A DNA stretch of 52,374 nucleotides from Nonomuraea antri (lineage in GTDB: Bacteria > Actinomycetota > Actinomycetes > Streptosporangiales > Streptosporangiaceae). Numbering within the stretch: position 1 is the first letter of the stretch; each line of letters starts with the position of its first letter. Positions 15,923 through 26,171 of the stretch are shown here, in pieces. The stretch lies in the NCBI RefSeq assembly GCF_013283785.1, contig NZ_JABCPZ010000053.1:1-52374 (forward strand), written 5' to 3'. A model generated the notes under the pieces. The model did no database searches, was not told the origin of the DNA, and was given only the letters and a program-made list of their open reading frames with translations. The translations under genes and the position numbers were made by a program.

Positions 15923-17592
15923 ACGTCGCCGAAGCCGTCGGCCGGGCGCTCGCCGCGTGCGGCGTCCGGATGGTCTTCGGCGTGGTCGGCAGCGGCAACT
16001 TCCACGTCACCAACGCCCTCGTGGCGCACGGCGCGCGCTTCGTCGCCGCCCGCCACGAGGGCGGCGCGGCCACCATGGCCGACGCCTACACCAGGACCAG
16101 CGGCGAGGTCAGCGCCGTGTCCGTGCACCAGGGGCCGGGCCTGACGAACGCGATCACCGGGCTCACCGAGGCCGCCAAGAGCGGCACCCCGCTGGTCGTG
16201 CTGGCCGGCGAGGCCACCGACGCCCGCTCCAACTTCCATCTCGACCAGGACGCGCTGGCGCGCTCGGTCGGCCTGCTGCCGCTGCGCGTCTCCGACCCGG
16301 CCACCGCCGCCGAGCAGGCGGTGCTGGCCGTGCGCACGGCCCGCGAGCAGCGGCGCACGGTGCTGCTGAGCCTGCCGCTCGACGTACAGGCCGCCGCCAC
16401 CGAACCCGACTGGACGGCGATCGACCGCCTCGGCGCCGACCTGCGAACCCTCGACGAGCCTCACCAGCCCCGCGAGCCCGGCGACGACGTGCTCGCGGCC
16501 GTGTGTGCCGCGTTGACGGCGGCAGAGCGGCCGGTGTTCATCGCCGGTCGCGGCGCCCGTCACGCGCGGCCGGAGCTGGAGCGTCTGGCCGCGCTCACCG
16601 GGGCACTGACGGCCACCTCCGCCGTGGCCAAGGGCCTGTTCCGCGGCTCGCCGTGGGACCTGGACGTCAGCGGCGGGTTCGCCACGCCGCTGACCGCCGA
16701 GCTGATCAGGGCCGCCGACCTGGTCGTCTCCTGGGGCTGCGGGCTCAACATGTGGACCACCAGGCACGGGTCGCTGATCGGGCCGGCGGCCAAGGTCGTC
16801 CAGGTGGACCTGGACCCGGCGGTCTTCGGCCGGCACACGCGCACGGACCTGGGCGTGACGGGGGACGTGCGGCAGATCGCCGCAGCCCTCACCGCCGCAC
16901 TCGGCGGAGAGGCGCCCGGTGGAGAAGCGCGCTGCGGCTACCGGTCGGACGAGCTGGCCGGGCGCGTCCGGGCCGAGGGGCGGTGGCGGGACGTCCCGTA
17001 CAAGGACGAGAGCGCGGCCGGCAGGATCGATCCGCGCACGCTCACCGTCGGGCTCGACGACCTGCTCCCGGCCGAGCGCGTCATCGCCGTCGATTCCGGA
17101 AATTTCATGGGATATCCGGCGATGTTCCTCGATGTCCCCGACGAGCAGGGGTTCTGCTTCACCCAGGCGTTCCAGTCGATCGGGCTCGGCCTGGCCACCG
17201 CGATCGGCGCCGCGCTGGCCCGTCCCGACCGGCTGCCGGTGGCCGCGCTGGGCGACGGCGGGGCGCTGATGGGCATCGCCGAGCTGGAGACCGTCGTGCG
17301 GCTGGGCCTGCCGATGGTGATCGTCGTCTACGACGACGAGGCGTACGGCGCCGAGGTGTACCACTTCGGCCCGCACGGGCACCCGCTCGACACGGTCAGG
17401 TTCCCGCCCGCCGACTTCGCCGCCATCGCCCGCGGCCACGGCCTCGCCGCCGTCACGGTCACCCGGCCGGCCGACCTGGCCGGGGTGTCCGCCTGGCTGG
17501 CGGGGCCGCGCGACCGTCCGCTGCTGGTGCACGCCAAGATCACGGGCGAGCGCGGCTCCTGGTGGCTGGAGGAGGCGTTCAAGGGCCACTGA
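15919..17592 (+). CDS. Thiamine-diphosphate-dependent enzyme (acetolactate synthase/decarboxylase-like)
   Basis: 557 residues with the three-domain layout of the family. The N-terminal Pyr domain has the catalytic glutamate in ARHEGGAATMADAYT (Glu47). A central domain follows (about 190-330). The C-terminal PP domain has the cofactor motif GDGG at 445-448 and YDDEAYG at 471-477, where the classic NN pair is DD. Such enzymes decarboxylate or ligate 2-keto acids. Coupling to a cyclase-type hydrolase suggests a ring-opening step that yields a keto-acid substrate; an isatinate- or benzoylformate-like route is only one guess. The DD variant occurs in poorly studied members of the family. Confidence 0.85.
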   Translation: MNVAEAVGRALAACGVRMVFGVVGSGNFHVTNALVAHGARFVAARHEGGAATMADAYTRTSGEVSAVSVHQGPGLTNAITGLTEAAKSGTPLVVLAGEATDARSNFHLDQDALARSVGLLPLRVSDPATAAEQAVLAVRTAREQRRTVLLSLPLDVQAAATEPDWTAIDRLGADLRTLDEPHQPREPGDDVLAAVCAALTAAERPVFIAGRGARHARPELERLAALTGALTATSAVAKGLFRGSPWDLDVSGGFATPLTAELIRAADLVVSWGCGLNMWTTRHGSLIGPAAKVVQVDLDPAVFGRHTRTDLGVTGDVRQIAAALTAALGGEAPGGEARCGYRSDELAGRVRAEGRWRDVPYKDESAAGRIDPRTLTVGLDDLLPAERVIAVDSGNFMGYPAMFLDVPDEQGFCFTQAFQSIGLGLATAIGAALARPDRLPVAALGDGGALMGIAELETVVRLGLPMVIVVYDDEAYGAEVYHFGPHGHPLDTVRFPPADFAAIARGHGLAAVTVTRPADLAGVSAWLAGPRDRPLLVHAKITGERGSWWLEEAFKGH

Positions 17593-17613
17593 GGACCCCG
17601 CCGGGTGGGCGGG

Positions 17614-17988
17614 TCAGAATTTGCGGAAGGTGCGCGCCTCCTCGGCGGCGGCCAGGACGGCGGCCAGCGGAGCGCCCGCACCCGACGCGACCGCCGCCGC
17701 CACCGCGCCCTCCACGAACGGCACGTCCGCCAGCACCACCCGCCCCGCCTCCGCCAGCAGCCGCGCGGTCAGCACCGAACCGCCCAGGTCCGGGATGACG
17801 ATCACGCCGTCGCCCTGGTCGGCGCCGCGCAGCGCCTTCTCCACCACGTCGACGCTGGTGCCGAGGCCGCCCTCCGCCGTGCCGCCGGCCGGGAAGACCG
17901 GGGTCAGCCGTCCGGCGATGCTCCTGGCGAGCTCGGCCGTCTCGGCCGCCAGCCCGGCGCTGTGCGAGACCAGCACGATCCCCACCAT
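17614..17988 (-). CDS. dhaM: Dihydroxyacetone kinase phosphotransferase subunit DhaM
   Basis: 124 residues, an EIIA-mannose-like domain alone, the short Gram-positive form. MVGIVLVSHS carries the phosphorylated His9, and GVIVIPDLGGSVLTA is the conserved core. It accepts phosphate from HPr of the sugar phosphotransferase system and rephosphorylates ADP bound to DhaL. The ATG at 17988 overlaps the dhaL stop (TGATG). EI and HPr are not in this window. Confidence 0.92.
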   Translation of the reverse strand: MVGIVLVSHSAGLAAETAELARSIAGRLTPVFPAGGTAEGGLGTSVDVVEKALRGADQGDGVIVIPDLGGSVLTARLLAEAGRVVLADVPFVEGAVAAAVASGAGAPLAAVLAAAEEARTFRKF

Positions 17989-18614
17989 CACGCCGACACC
18001 GCCGCCAGCGCCGCCACGATCAACACCGCAGAGGCCGCGCCCGGATCCTCGTGGCCGACGCTGCGCTCGCCCAGGTAGCTGGCGCGGCCCTTGCGGGCGC
18101 GCAGCGGGATCGTGCCGCGCGCTCCCTCCTCGGCCGCCGCCGCGGCCTGCTCGAACGCGGTACGCGGCCCCACCCCGTCGCGTACGGCCAGCGCCAGCGC
18201 CCGTCCGGCCGGGGACAGCGCGTCGACCATGGTCTTGTCGCCCGCCGTCGCCTTGCCCAGCCGCTCCACGGCCAGCACCCCGGCGTCGAACGCCCCGGAG
18301 AAGGCGGCCAGCGTCACCGGCGACTGCGGCGGCTCCAGCGTCCTGCCCATCTGGCGCAGCATCGAGCCGTACAGCGGGCCCGAGGCGCCGCCGACGCGGC
18401 GGATCAGCGTCGTGCCCGCCGTGACCAGCGCCTGCGCGGGCGAGTCCGGCGGCGCGTCGGCCAGGGCCTTGCTCACCTCGGTGAACCCGCGGTCGAGGTT
18501 CGCGCCGTGGTCGGCGTCGCCGATGGCCGCGTCGAGCTCGGTAAGCCGCTCGCGCTGCGCGCGCACCCGCCGGCCCGCCTCCGCCAGCCAGGCCACGAAG
18601 AAGTCGGTGTCCAT
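17988..18614 (-). CDS. dhaL: Dihydroxyacetone kinase subunit DhaL
   Basis: 208 residues, the ADP-binding helical barrel subunit. The Mg2+-nucleotide motif AAIGDADHGANLDRGF (aspartates 33 and 35, His36) is intact, as are GGASGPLYGSM and GDKTMVDAL. DhaL passes phosphate from DhaM to dihydroxyacetone held on DhaK. TGATG overlaps on both sides make dhaK-dhaL-dhaM a tight operon. Confidence 0.93.
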   Translation of the reverse strand: MDTDFFVAWLAEAGRRVRAQRERLTELDAAIGDADHGANLDRGFTEVSKALADAPPDSPAQALVTAGTTLIRRVGGASGPLYGSMLRQMGRTLEPPQSPVTLAAFSGAFDAGVLAVERLGKATAGDKTMVDALSPAGRALALAVRDGVGPRTAFEQAAAAAEEGARGTIPLRARKGRASYLGERSVGHEDPGAASAVLIVAALAAVSA

Positions 18615-19594
18615 CAGCGCCCCCAGCGCAGCGCGGGCGTCTCGACGGGCGCGTCCCACAGGCGGGTCAGCTCGTCGTCGAGGCGGCAGACGGTGACCGA
18701 GAAGCCCTGCATGTCCAGGCTCGTCACGTAGTTGCCGACCAGTGAGCGCGTCACCCGCGCCCCCTTGCCCTTGACGAACGACGCCACCTCGGCGAACACC
18801 ACGTACAGCTCCATCAACGGCGTGCCGCCCATGCCGTTCACCATGACCAGCAGGTCGCCCTGGAGCGGCAGGTCGCCGTGGACGGCCTCCATGGCCACCC
18901 CGGCCAGCTCGCGCGCCGAGACCAGCGGCACCCGGGCCCGCCCCGGCTCGCCGTGGATGCCGATGCCCAGCTCCACGTCGCTGTCCGGCAGGTCGAAGGT
19001 GGGCTTGCCGGCGGCCGGCGTGGTGCACGAGGTGAGCGCGACGCCGAACGAGCGGCTGCGCTCGTTGACCGCCCCGGCCGCGGCGGCCACCGCGGTCAGC
19101 GGCGCGCCCTCCTCGGCCAGCGCCCCGGCGATCTTCTCCACGAACAGGGTGGCCCCGGTGCCGCGCCGCCCGGCCGTGTAGAGGGAGTCCTGGACGGCCA
19201 CGTCGTCGTCCACCAGCACGGCGACGACCTCGACGTCCTCGGCCAGCTCGGCGGCCAGCTCGAAGTTCAGCACGTCTCCGGTGTAGTTCTTGACGATGTG
19301 CAGGACGCCGGCGCCGCCGTCGGCCCCGTGGGTGGCCTCGACGATCTGGTCGGGCACCGGCGAGGTGAAGATCTCGCCGGGACAGGCCGCGTCGAGCATG
19401 CCGTGACCGACGAAACCGGCGTGCAGGGGTTCATGGCCGGAGCCGCCGCCCGAGACCAGCCCGACCTTGCCGGGCCGCGGGCCCGCGGCCCGGTAGACCA
19501 CCCGGCCGGACACCCGCAGCCCGGGATGAGCCGCGGCGAGCCCGTTGAGCGCATCGTCGACCACGGTGTCCGCCGCGTTGATGAGCTTCTTCAT
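18614..19594 (-). CDS. dhaK: Dihydroxyacetone kinase subunit DhaK
   Basis: 326 residues. The substrate is bound covalently through a histidine in LGIGIHGEPG (His214). The N-terminal K domain shows GLVSGGGSGHEPLHAGFVG and IVKNYTGDVLNF. Start ATG 19594 gives the conserved MKKLINAADTVVDDAL N-terminus; an in-frame upstream extension lies over the P450 promoter region. It is divergent from the P450 gene with 54 bases between. The three subunits phosphorylate dihydroxyacetone to its phosphate using phosphoenolpyruvate. Confidence 0.93.
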   Translation of the reverse strand: MKKLINAADTVVDDALNGLAAAHPGLRVSGRVVYRAAGPRPGKVGLVSGGGSGHEPLHAGFVGHGMLDAACPGEIFTSPVPDQIVEATHGADGGAGVLHIVKNYTGDVLNFELAAELAEDVEVVAVLVDDDVAVQDSLYTAGRRGTGATLFVEKIAGALAEEGAPLTAVAAAAGAVNERSRSFGVALTSCTTPAAGKPTFDLPDSDVELGIGIHGEPGRARVPLVSARELAGVAMEAVHGDLPLQGDLLVMVNGMGGTPLMELYVVFAEVASFVKGKGARVTRSLVGNYVTSLDMQGFSVTVCRLDDELTRLWDAPVETPALRWGR

Positions 19595-19648
19595 GGTCAG
19601 AACATCTGCCCGTTTCCCCGCGAGGGCAAGCGCCGTAGCGTTTAAGGG

Positions 19649-20815
19649 GTGGATATCGTCTACAACCCCTACGATCCGCTGGTCAACGACGATCCGTTCC
19701 CCGTCTACGCCGCGCTGCGCCGTGACGCCCCGCTCTACCACAACCCCGACCTCGGCTTCTGGGCGTTGTCACGGCACGCGGACGTCTCGGCCGCGCTCGT
19801 CGACAGCGCGCTCTGCTCCAGCGACCACGGGCCCCTGCTCGACCCGGGCGCGTGGGGGCCGCACGCGCGCACGTTCCTGTCGTTCGTGGCCATGGACCCG
19901 CCCGACCACACGCGCATGCGCGGCCTCATCTCGCGCGGTTTCACCCCGCGCCGGGTGGCCGCGCTGGAGCCGATGATCCGGCAGATCGTCCGCGGCTACC
20001 TGGACAAGGCGCTGCAGAAGGGCATCTTCGACTTCGCCCGCGAGCTGTCGGCCAAGCTGCCGCTGGACGTGATCTCGGAGCTGATGGGCGTGCCGCCGGC
20101 CGACCGCTCCGACGTGCGCCGCAGGTCGGGCGCGATGCTCAGGTACGACCCGAACGGACGCCTGGCCGACGAGGCACTCAAGGGCGTGGTGTCCCTGGGC
20201 GACTACTACGCCTCCATCGTCGCCGAACGCCGGGCCGCGCCCCGCGACGACCTCGTCTCCGTCCTGGCCGCCGACAGGGAGCTGACCGACGCGGAGATCG
20301 TGTCGTTCATCTTCCTGCTGATCGGCGCGGGCGCGGAGACCACCACGCACCTGCTCAACGCCGCCTGGTACTGGGCCTGGCGCAACCCGGCGCAGCGGGC
20401 CGCCGCCTTCGCCGGGGCGATCGAGGCGTGGGTGGAGGAGTCGCTGCGGTACGACCCGCCCGCGTACGGCCTCGCCCGCCGTCTCACCACGCCCACCACC
20501 TGGCACGGCACGCCTGTCCCCGCCGGGGCGAAGATCTGGCTGCTGATCGGCTCGGCCAACCGCGACGAGCGCGTCTTCCCCGATCCCGACGCCTACGACC
20601 TGGGCCGCGACACCGGCGCGGCCATCGGCTTCGGCGCCGGTCGCCACTACTGCCTGGGCAGCGCGCTGGCCAAGCTGGAGGCCAGGGTGGCGCTGGAGGA
20701 GCTGACCGGGCTCGTCGGGCCCGGCTACGACATCGACGAGGCGCGCATCGAGCGGATCAGGCACGGCAACATCCGGGGGGTGCACCGGCTGCCGACTACC
20801 GTCGTACCTGTCTGA
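19649..20815 (+). CDS. Cytochrome P450
   Basis: 388 residues, soluble bacterial type. The I-helix oxygen-activation motif is GAGAETTTH, the K-helix ExxR is ESLR, and the heme-cysteine loop is FGAGRHYCLGSALA. No membrane anchor is present. GTG 19649 is chosen because a TAGCGT hexamer (19636-19641) ends 7 bases upstream, fitting a leaderless message. No ferredoxin or reductase gene is adjacent, so it must use partners from elsewhere. The substrate is unknown. Confidence 0.93.
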   Translation: MDIVYNPYDPLVNDDPFPVYAALRRDAPLYHNPDLGFWALSRHADVSAALVDSALCSSDHGPLLDPGAWGPHARTFLSFVAMDPPDHTRMRGLISRGFTPRRVAALEPMIRQIVRGYLDKALQKGIFDFARELSAKLPLDVISELMGVPPADRSDVRRRSGAMLRYDPNGRLADEALKGVVSLGDYYASIVAERRAAPRDDLVSVLAADRELTDAEIVSFIFLLIGAGAETTTHLLNAAWYWAWRNPAQRAAAFAGAIEAWVEESLRYDPPAYGLARRLTTPTTWHGTPVPAGAKIWLLIGSANRDERVFPDPDAYDLGRDTGAAIGFGAGRHYCLGSALAKLEARVALEELTGLVGPGYDIDEARIERIRHGNIRGVHRLPTTVVPV

Positions 20816-20833
20816 GTAGGCTACCTTCAGCAC

Positions 20834-21586
20834 ATGGCTGAGATCGTGTACCCGCCGGTGGTAGCCGCCGCGCGGACCCTCTTTCGCGTCCTCGACGTCC
20901 GCTTCCACCTGGAGGGGGTCGAGCACGTGCCGCGGACCGGGGGAGCGGTGCTGGTCAGCAACCACATCAGCTACCTCGACTTCATCTTCGCCGGGTTCGC
21001 CGCGCTGCCGTCCAAGCGGCTGGTGCGTTTCATGGCCAAGCAGGACGTTTTCGACCACCGCATCTCGGGGCCGCTGATGCGCGGCATGCACCACATCCCG
21101 GTGGACCGGGGGGCGGGCGCGGGCTCGTACGCGACGGCGTTGCGCATGCTGAAGGCCGGCGAGGTGGTCGGCGTGTTCGCGGAGGCGACGATCAGCCGGT
21201 CGTTCACGGTGAAGGAGATCAAGAACGGCGCCATCAGGATGGCTCAGGCCACCAAGGTGCCGGTGATCCCGGTGGCGTTGTGGGGCAGCCAGCGGATGTG
21301 GACCAAGGGGCGGCCGCGGAAGATCATGCAGCGGCACGTGCCGATGACGATCCTGGTCGGCGAGCCGATGTATCCCAAGCGCGGCGAGGACGTCAACCAG
21401 CACACCGCCGACCTGCACGCGCGGATGTCGGAGCTGGTGGACCGGGCGCAGCGGACGTACCCGGAGATCCCGCCCGGCGTGTGGTGGCAGCCGGCCCACC
21501 TGGGCGGCACGGCGCCCACCCCTGAGGAGGCGGCGGCCATGGACGCGGCCGAGGCCGAGGCGCGGGCGGCGGCGAAGAAGGACTGA
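20834..21586 (+). CDS. PlsC-type 1-acylglycerol-3-phosphate acyltransferase
   Basis: 250 residues. Acyltransferase motif I is NHISYLD (HX4D), motif III is the actinobacterial FAEATISRSF in place of FPEGTRS, and motif IV is VIPVALWG. It should acylate lysophosphatidic acid or a related alcohol at the inner membrane face. The C-terminal ~30 residues are alanine/glutamate-rich. A TACCTT hexamer (20822-20827) lies 6 bases before the ATG, again leaderless-like; the P450 ends 18 bases upstream. Confidence 0.9.
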   Translation: MAEIVYPPVVAAARTLFRVLDVRFHLEGVEHVPRTGGAVLVSNHISYLDFIFAGFAALPSKRLVRFMAKQDVFDHRISGPLMRGMHHIPVDRGAGAGSYATALRMLKAGEVVGVFAEATISRSFTVKEIKNGAIRMAQATKVPVIPVALWGSQRMWTKGRPRKIMQRHVPMTILVGEPMYPKRGEDVNQHTADLHARMSELVDRAQRTYPEIPPGVWWQPAHLGGTAPTPEEAAAMDAAEAEARAAAKKD

Positions 21587-21600
21587 CCCCTTCGCCGGGC

Positions 21601-21633
21601 GGCGGGTTCCACCCCGTGAAGGGCGAACCCGCC
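21601..21633. terminator. Candidate bidirectional terminator
   Basis: A 9-bp perfect stem, GGCGGGTTC / GAACCCGCC, with a 15-base loop lies between the convergent plsC and kinase genes. There is no U tract, as is common for actinobacterial terminators. Confidence 0.5.
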
Positions 21634-21660
21634 GTACGCGGTGCCGCCCTTCCTGGTGGG

Positions 21661-22470
21661 TCAGATGGCGGCCTGGTAGGAGCTGGCGCGCATGCCGGCC
21701 AGCAGCCCCGCCGTCTGCTCGTGGGTGAAGCGGCGCACCGGGTCGTGGTACAGCAGCCCCTCGATGAGCGGCCGCATCACCCCCGCCCGGCGCGGCGGCG
21801 GGTACGGGCCGCTCCTGGCCATGCCGAGCACGGTGGCCGCGTCCTGCCCGGGGTAGGGCGGCTGGCCCTCCACGGCGCTGTAGAGCGTGGCGCCGAAGGA
21901 CCACATGTCGGCCTCCTTGCTGGCCGGCCCGCCGTGCAGGCGCTCGGGCGCCATGAACGCGGGCGTGCCGCGCAGCCGCCGCGAGGTGATCATGCGGATG
22001 TCGCCCTCGGCGGTGGCGATGCCGAAGTCGGTCAGCACCACCCGGTCGCCGGTCAGCATGACGTTGGCCGGTTTGACGTCGCGGTGCAGCACCCCGGCCT
22101 GGTGCGCGGTGCGCAGTGCGGCGAGCAGGTGCTGCCCGATCGCCGCCACCGACTGCGCGGGCAGCGTGCCGACCTGTGAGAGCAGTTGGTGCAGTGAGAG
22201 CCCGTCGAGGTACTCCATGACGATCCAGAGCTTGCCGCCCTGCTCGATCAGGTCGTGGACGGTGATGATGTTCGGATGCGTGAGACCCGCGGCCATCCTG
22301 GCCTCACGCAACACCCGGCGGCGCACCATCTCGGCCTCACCGGCCAGAGTCAGCTCCTTGAGCGCCACCTCTCGGTGGAGAAGCCGATCGAACGCCCGCC
22401 AGACGACTCCCATGCCCCCACGACCGGCCTCCTCGTTCAGGAGGTACCGTCCGCCGATCTCCCGCCGCAT
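21661..22470 (-). CDS. Serine/threonine protein kinase, catalytic domain only
   Basis: 269 residues, nearly all kinase domain. All core motifs look active: glycine loop GRGGMG, VALKEL lysine, HRDVKPANV catalytic loop, TDFGIA and FMAPERL. Unlike PknB-type proteins there is no transmembrane helix or outer sensor; only ~15 residues follow the domain. It should therefore be a soluble Hanks-type kinase. Neighbours (plsC convergent, MFS gene 58 bases upstream on the same strand) do not reveal its target. Confidence 0.92.
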   Translation of the reverse strand: MRREIGGRYLLNEEAGRGGMGVVWRAFDRLLHREVALKELTLAGEAEMVRRRVLREARMAAGLTHPNIITVHDLIEQGGKLWIVMEYLDGLSLHQLLSQVGTLPAQSVAAIGQHLLAALRTAHQAGVLHRDVKPANVMLTGDRVVLTDFGIATAEGDIRMITSRRLRGTPAFMAPERLHGGPASKEADMWSFGATLYSAVEGQPPYPGQDAATVLGMARSGPYPPPRRAGVMRPLIEGLLYHDPVRRFTHEQTAGLLAGMRASSYQAAI

Positions 22471-22528
22471 ACCGTCCCCTCATGCTCCGGGGGATAATCA
22501 TGTCATCTCAGCGAACACCATAGGGTGC

Positions 22529-23779
22529 CTAACGTGATCTGGATATGTCGGAAAGTGTGCCTTCGCTGGTCAGGGGGCTAGAAATTCGCCGCGACAAAGC
22601 GCGCCACACCGGCATCACGGCCCCCACGCACACCGCCGCCGCGCCCAGGAAGACCGCGGGCAGCCCGGCGAACTCGGCGACCACGCCGCCCAGGGCGGCG
22701 CCCGCGGGCATGCCGCCCATGCCGATGAGCCGGTAGGCCGCGTTCACCCGGCCGAGCAGTTCGGCCGGGATGAGCCGCTGGCGGGTGGAGATCACCAGGA
22801 CGTTCGCGGCGCCGCCGGTGACGCCCCACAGCAGCGCGGTCGGGTACAGCGTCCACGGGGTGGGCGCCAGCACCGGCACGGTCAGCAGCAGCGCGCTGGT
22901 CAGCCAGCAGCCCACCAGCAGCCGGCCCTCGCCGACCAGTCCGGCGGCCCGCTCGGAGAACATCGACCCGGCCACCGCGCCGGCGGCGAAGACCGTCAGC
23001 ATGAGCCCGTACGCGCTGGGCGTCAGTTCCATCGCCGAGCCGGGGCCGACCGTCCAGAGCACGAGCACCGCGAAGTAGGCGGCGTTGGCGAAGTTCAGCA
23101 GCCCGGCGGAGACGGCCAGGGTGCGCAGGAAGTGCTGGGACCACAGGTAGCGCATGGCCTCGGCGATGTCCTGCCTGATCGGCCTGCGCGGCTCGCCGGT
23201 GGGGGCCGGTCTGAACGTCCCGCGCATGCCGAGCAGCAGCAGGCCGGCGACGCCGTACAGGGCCGCGGGGCCGTAGAAGAGCGCCACGGGCGCCAGCGTG
23301 ACCAGGACGCCCGCCAGCGGGGCGCCGACGAAGTCGTTGCCGATCATCTGCGCGCTCTGCACGCGCCCGTTGGCGGCGGTCAGTCGCGCGGCGGGGACGG
23401 TCATCGGCAGCACCGACTGCGCGGCCAGGTCGGCGAACACCTCGGCCACACCGGCCAGCAGGACGGCCGCCAGCAGCAGCCACAGGTTCAGCAGCCCGAG
23501 CAGCCCCAGCAGGGCCGTCACGGCCAGCACGGCGGCGCGCGCGGTGTTGGCCAGCACCATGATGCGCCTGCGGTCCAGCCGGTCGGCCAGCGCGCCCGCG
23601 TGCAGCGCCAGCAGCAGCCACGGGACGGTGGCCGCCGCGCCCACCAGAGCCACCTGGACGGGCGACCGCGTCAGTGTGACGGCCAGCAGCGGCGCGCCCA
23701 CCTTGAGCACGCCGTCGGCCAGATTGGACAACGCCGCCGACGACCACAGGAAACCGAACGACGCACCGAGACGGGACAC
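22529..23779 (-). CDS. MFS drug-efflux-like transporter
   Basis: 416 residues with about 12 hydrophobic segments. Loop motif A appears as GALADRLDRRRIMVL, and SNLADGVLKVGAPLLAV begins the first helix, as in the MFS_3 enterobactin/macrolide exporter group. It is divergent from an ArsR-like regulator across a 62-base region with a palindrome, a typical drug-exporter/repressor arrangement. The substrate is unknown. Confidence 0.88.
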   Translation of the reverse strand: MSRLGASFGFLWSSAALSNLADGVLKVGAPLLAVTLTRSPVQVALVGAAATVPWLLLALHAGALADRLDRRRIMVLANTARAAVLAVTALLGLLGLLNLWLLLAAVLLAGVAEVFADLAAQSVLPMTVPAARLTAANGRVQSAQMIGNDFVGAPLAGVLVTLAPVALFYGPAALYGVAGLLLLGMRGTFRPAPTGEPRRPIRQDIAEAMRYLWSQHFLRTLAVSAGLLNFANAAYFAVLVLWTVGPGSAMELTPSAYGLMLTVFAAGAVAGSMFSERAAGLVGEGRLLVGCWLTSALLLTVPVLAPTPWTLYPTALLWGVTGGAANVLVISTRQRLIPAELLGRVNAAYRLIGMGGMPAGAALGGVVAEFAGLPAVFLGAAAVCVGAVMPVWRALSRRISSPLTSEGTLSDISRSR

Positions 23780-23807
23780 GCTTCACTCCGCTAGTGTGTA
23801 AGGAAAA

Positions 23808-23845
23808 GTGTGCATGGATTTCTTTGCAAAGATAGGCGTGCATGG
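23808..23845. promoter_or_regulatory. Candidate operator between MFS gene and ArsR-like regulator
   Basis: A perfect 12-bp palindrome TCTTTGCAAAGA (23821-23832) is flanked by direct repeats GTGTGCATGG (23808-23817) and GCGTGCATGG (23836-23845), the second covering the regulator's ATG. This layout suits autorepression and shared control of the divergent transporter. Confidence 0.55.
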
Positions 23846-24489
23846 TGCGGAAGAGCAAGGGCCATTCGGCCAGGACCCTCGACGCGAACGCGCTGAAGTC
23901 GTTCGCGCACCCGCTGCGACTGCGGATCTACGAACTGATCGACGTGTACGGCCCGTCCACGGCCACGCGGCTGGCCGGGCTGCTCGGCCAGAACACCGGA
24001 GCCACCAGCTACCACCTGCGCGAGCTGGCCAGGCACGGCATGATCGAGGTGGCCGAGGGCCTGGGCCGGGGCAAGGAGAAGTACTGGCGGGTCGTCCCCG
24101 GCGGCTTCTCCTACGGCGCGCCTGACGACCCCGAGGCCGCGGGCGCGCTGCAGGTCCTGCTCGACGACCTGCTGCGGCAGCGCGCGGCCGAGCTGGCGCG
24201 CTGGCGGGAGGAGGAGGCGCACACCCCGGACGAATGGGTCCAGGCGAGCCTGCTGGCCCGCCGGTCGCTGCGCCTGACGCCCGCCGAGACGACCGCGATG
24301 CGGGACGAGGTGCTGGAGGTGCTGCAGCGCTACCGGGAGCTGTCCGACGCGCGCGACCAGGCCGCCCAGGACCCGTCACCCGATCCCTCGCCGGACCCCT
24401 CACAGGACCCCTCGCAGCACCCCTCTCTGGGCCGTGTGGTCGTGCACTTCGACGTGCTCCCCACCGGCCTCACCACGCGGGAGGCGTGA
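23842..24489 (+). CDS. ArsR-like helix-turn-helix regulator
   Basis: 215 residues. The N-terminal winged helix (about 12-90) has KSFAHPLRLRIYELI and the recognition region NTGATSYHLRELARHGMI followed by an RGKEKYW wing. The C-terminal half is helical and ends in an odd proline/aspartate-rich tract of repeated DPS units (about 178-200). It is divergent from the MFS gene and its start lies in a repeat of the putative operator. A likely repressor of the exporter; the inducer is unknown. Confidence 0.85.
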   Translation: MVRKSKGHSARTLDANALKSFAHPLRLRIYELIDVYGPSTATRLAGLLGQNTGATSYHLRELARHGMIEVAEGLGRGKEKYWRVVPGGFSYGAPDDPEAAGALQVLLDDLLRQRAAELARWREEEAHTPDEWVQASLLARRSLRLTPAETTAMRDEVLEVLQRYRELSDARDQAAQDPSPDPSPDPSQDPSQHPSLGRVVVHFDVLPTGLTTREA

Positions 24490-24496
24490 AACGCGA

Positions 24497-24534
24497 AACG
24501 CCCCCATGGTCACAGAAGTGACCATGGGGGCGTT
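24497..24534. terminator. Strong bidirectional terminator
   Basis: A perfect 17-bp stem (AACGCCCCCATGGTCAC and its complement) closed by an AGAA loop lies exactly between two convergent genes ending at 24489 and 24546. CGCG sequences outside the stem could extend the pairing. Confidence 0.9.
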
Positions 24535-24545
24535 GTCGCGAAATA

Positions 24546-26171
<1,626 letters not shown>

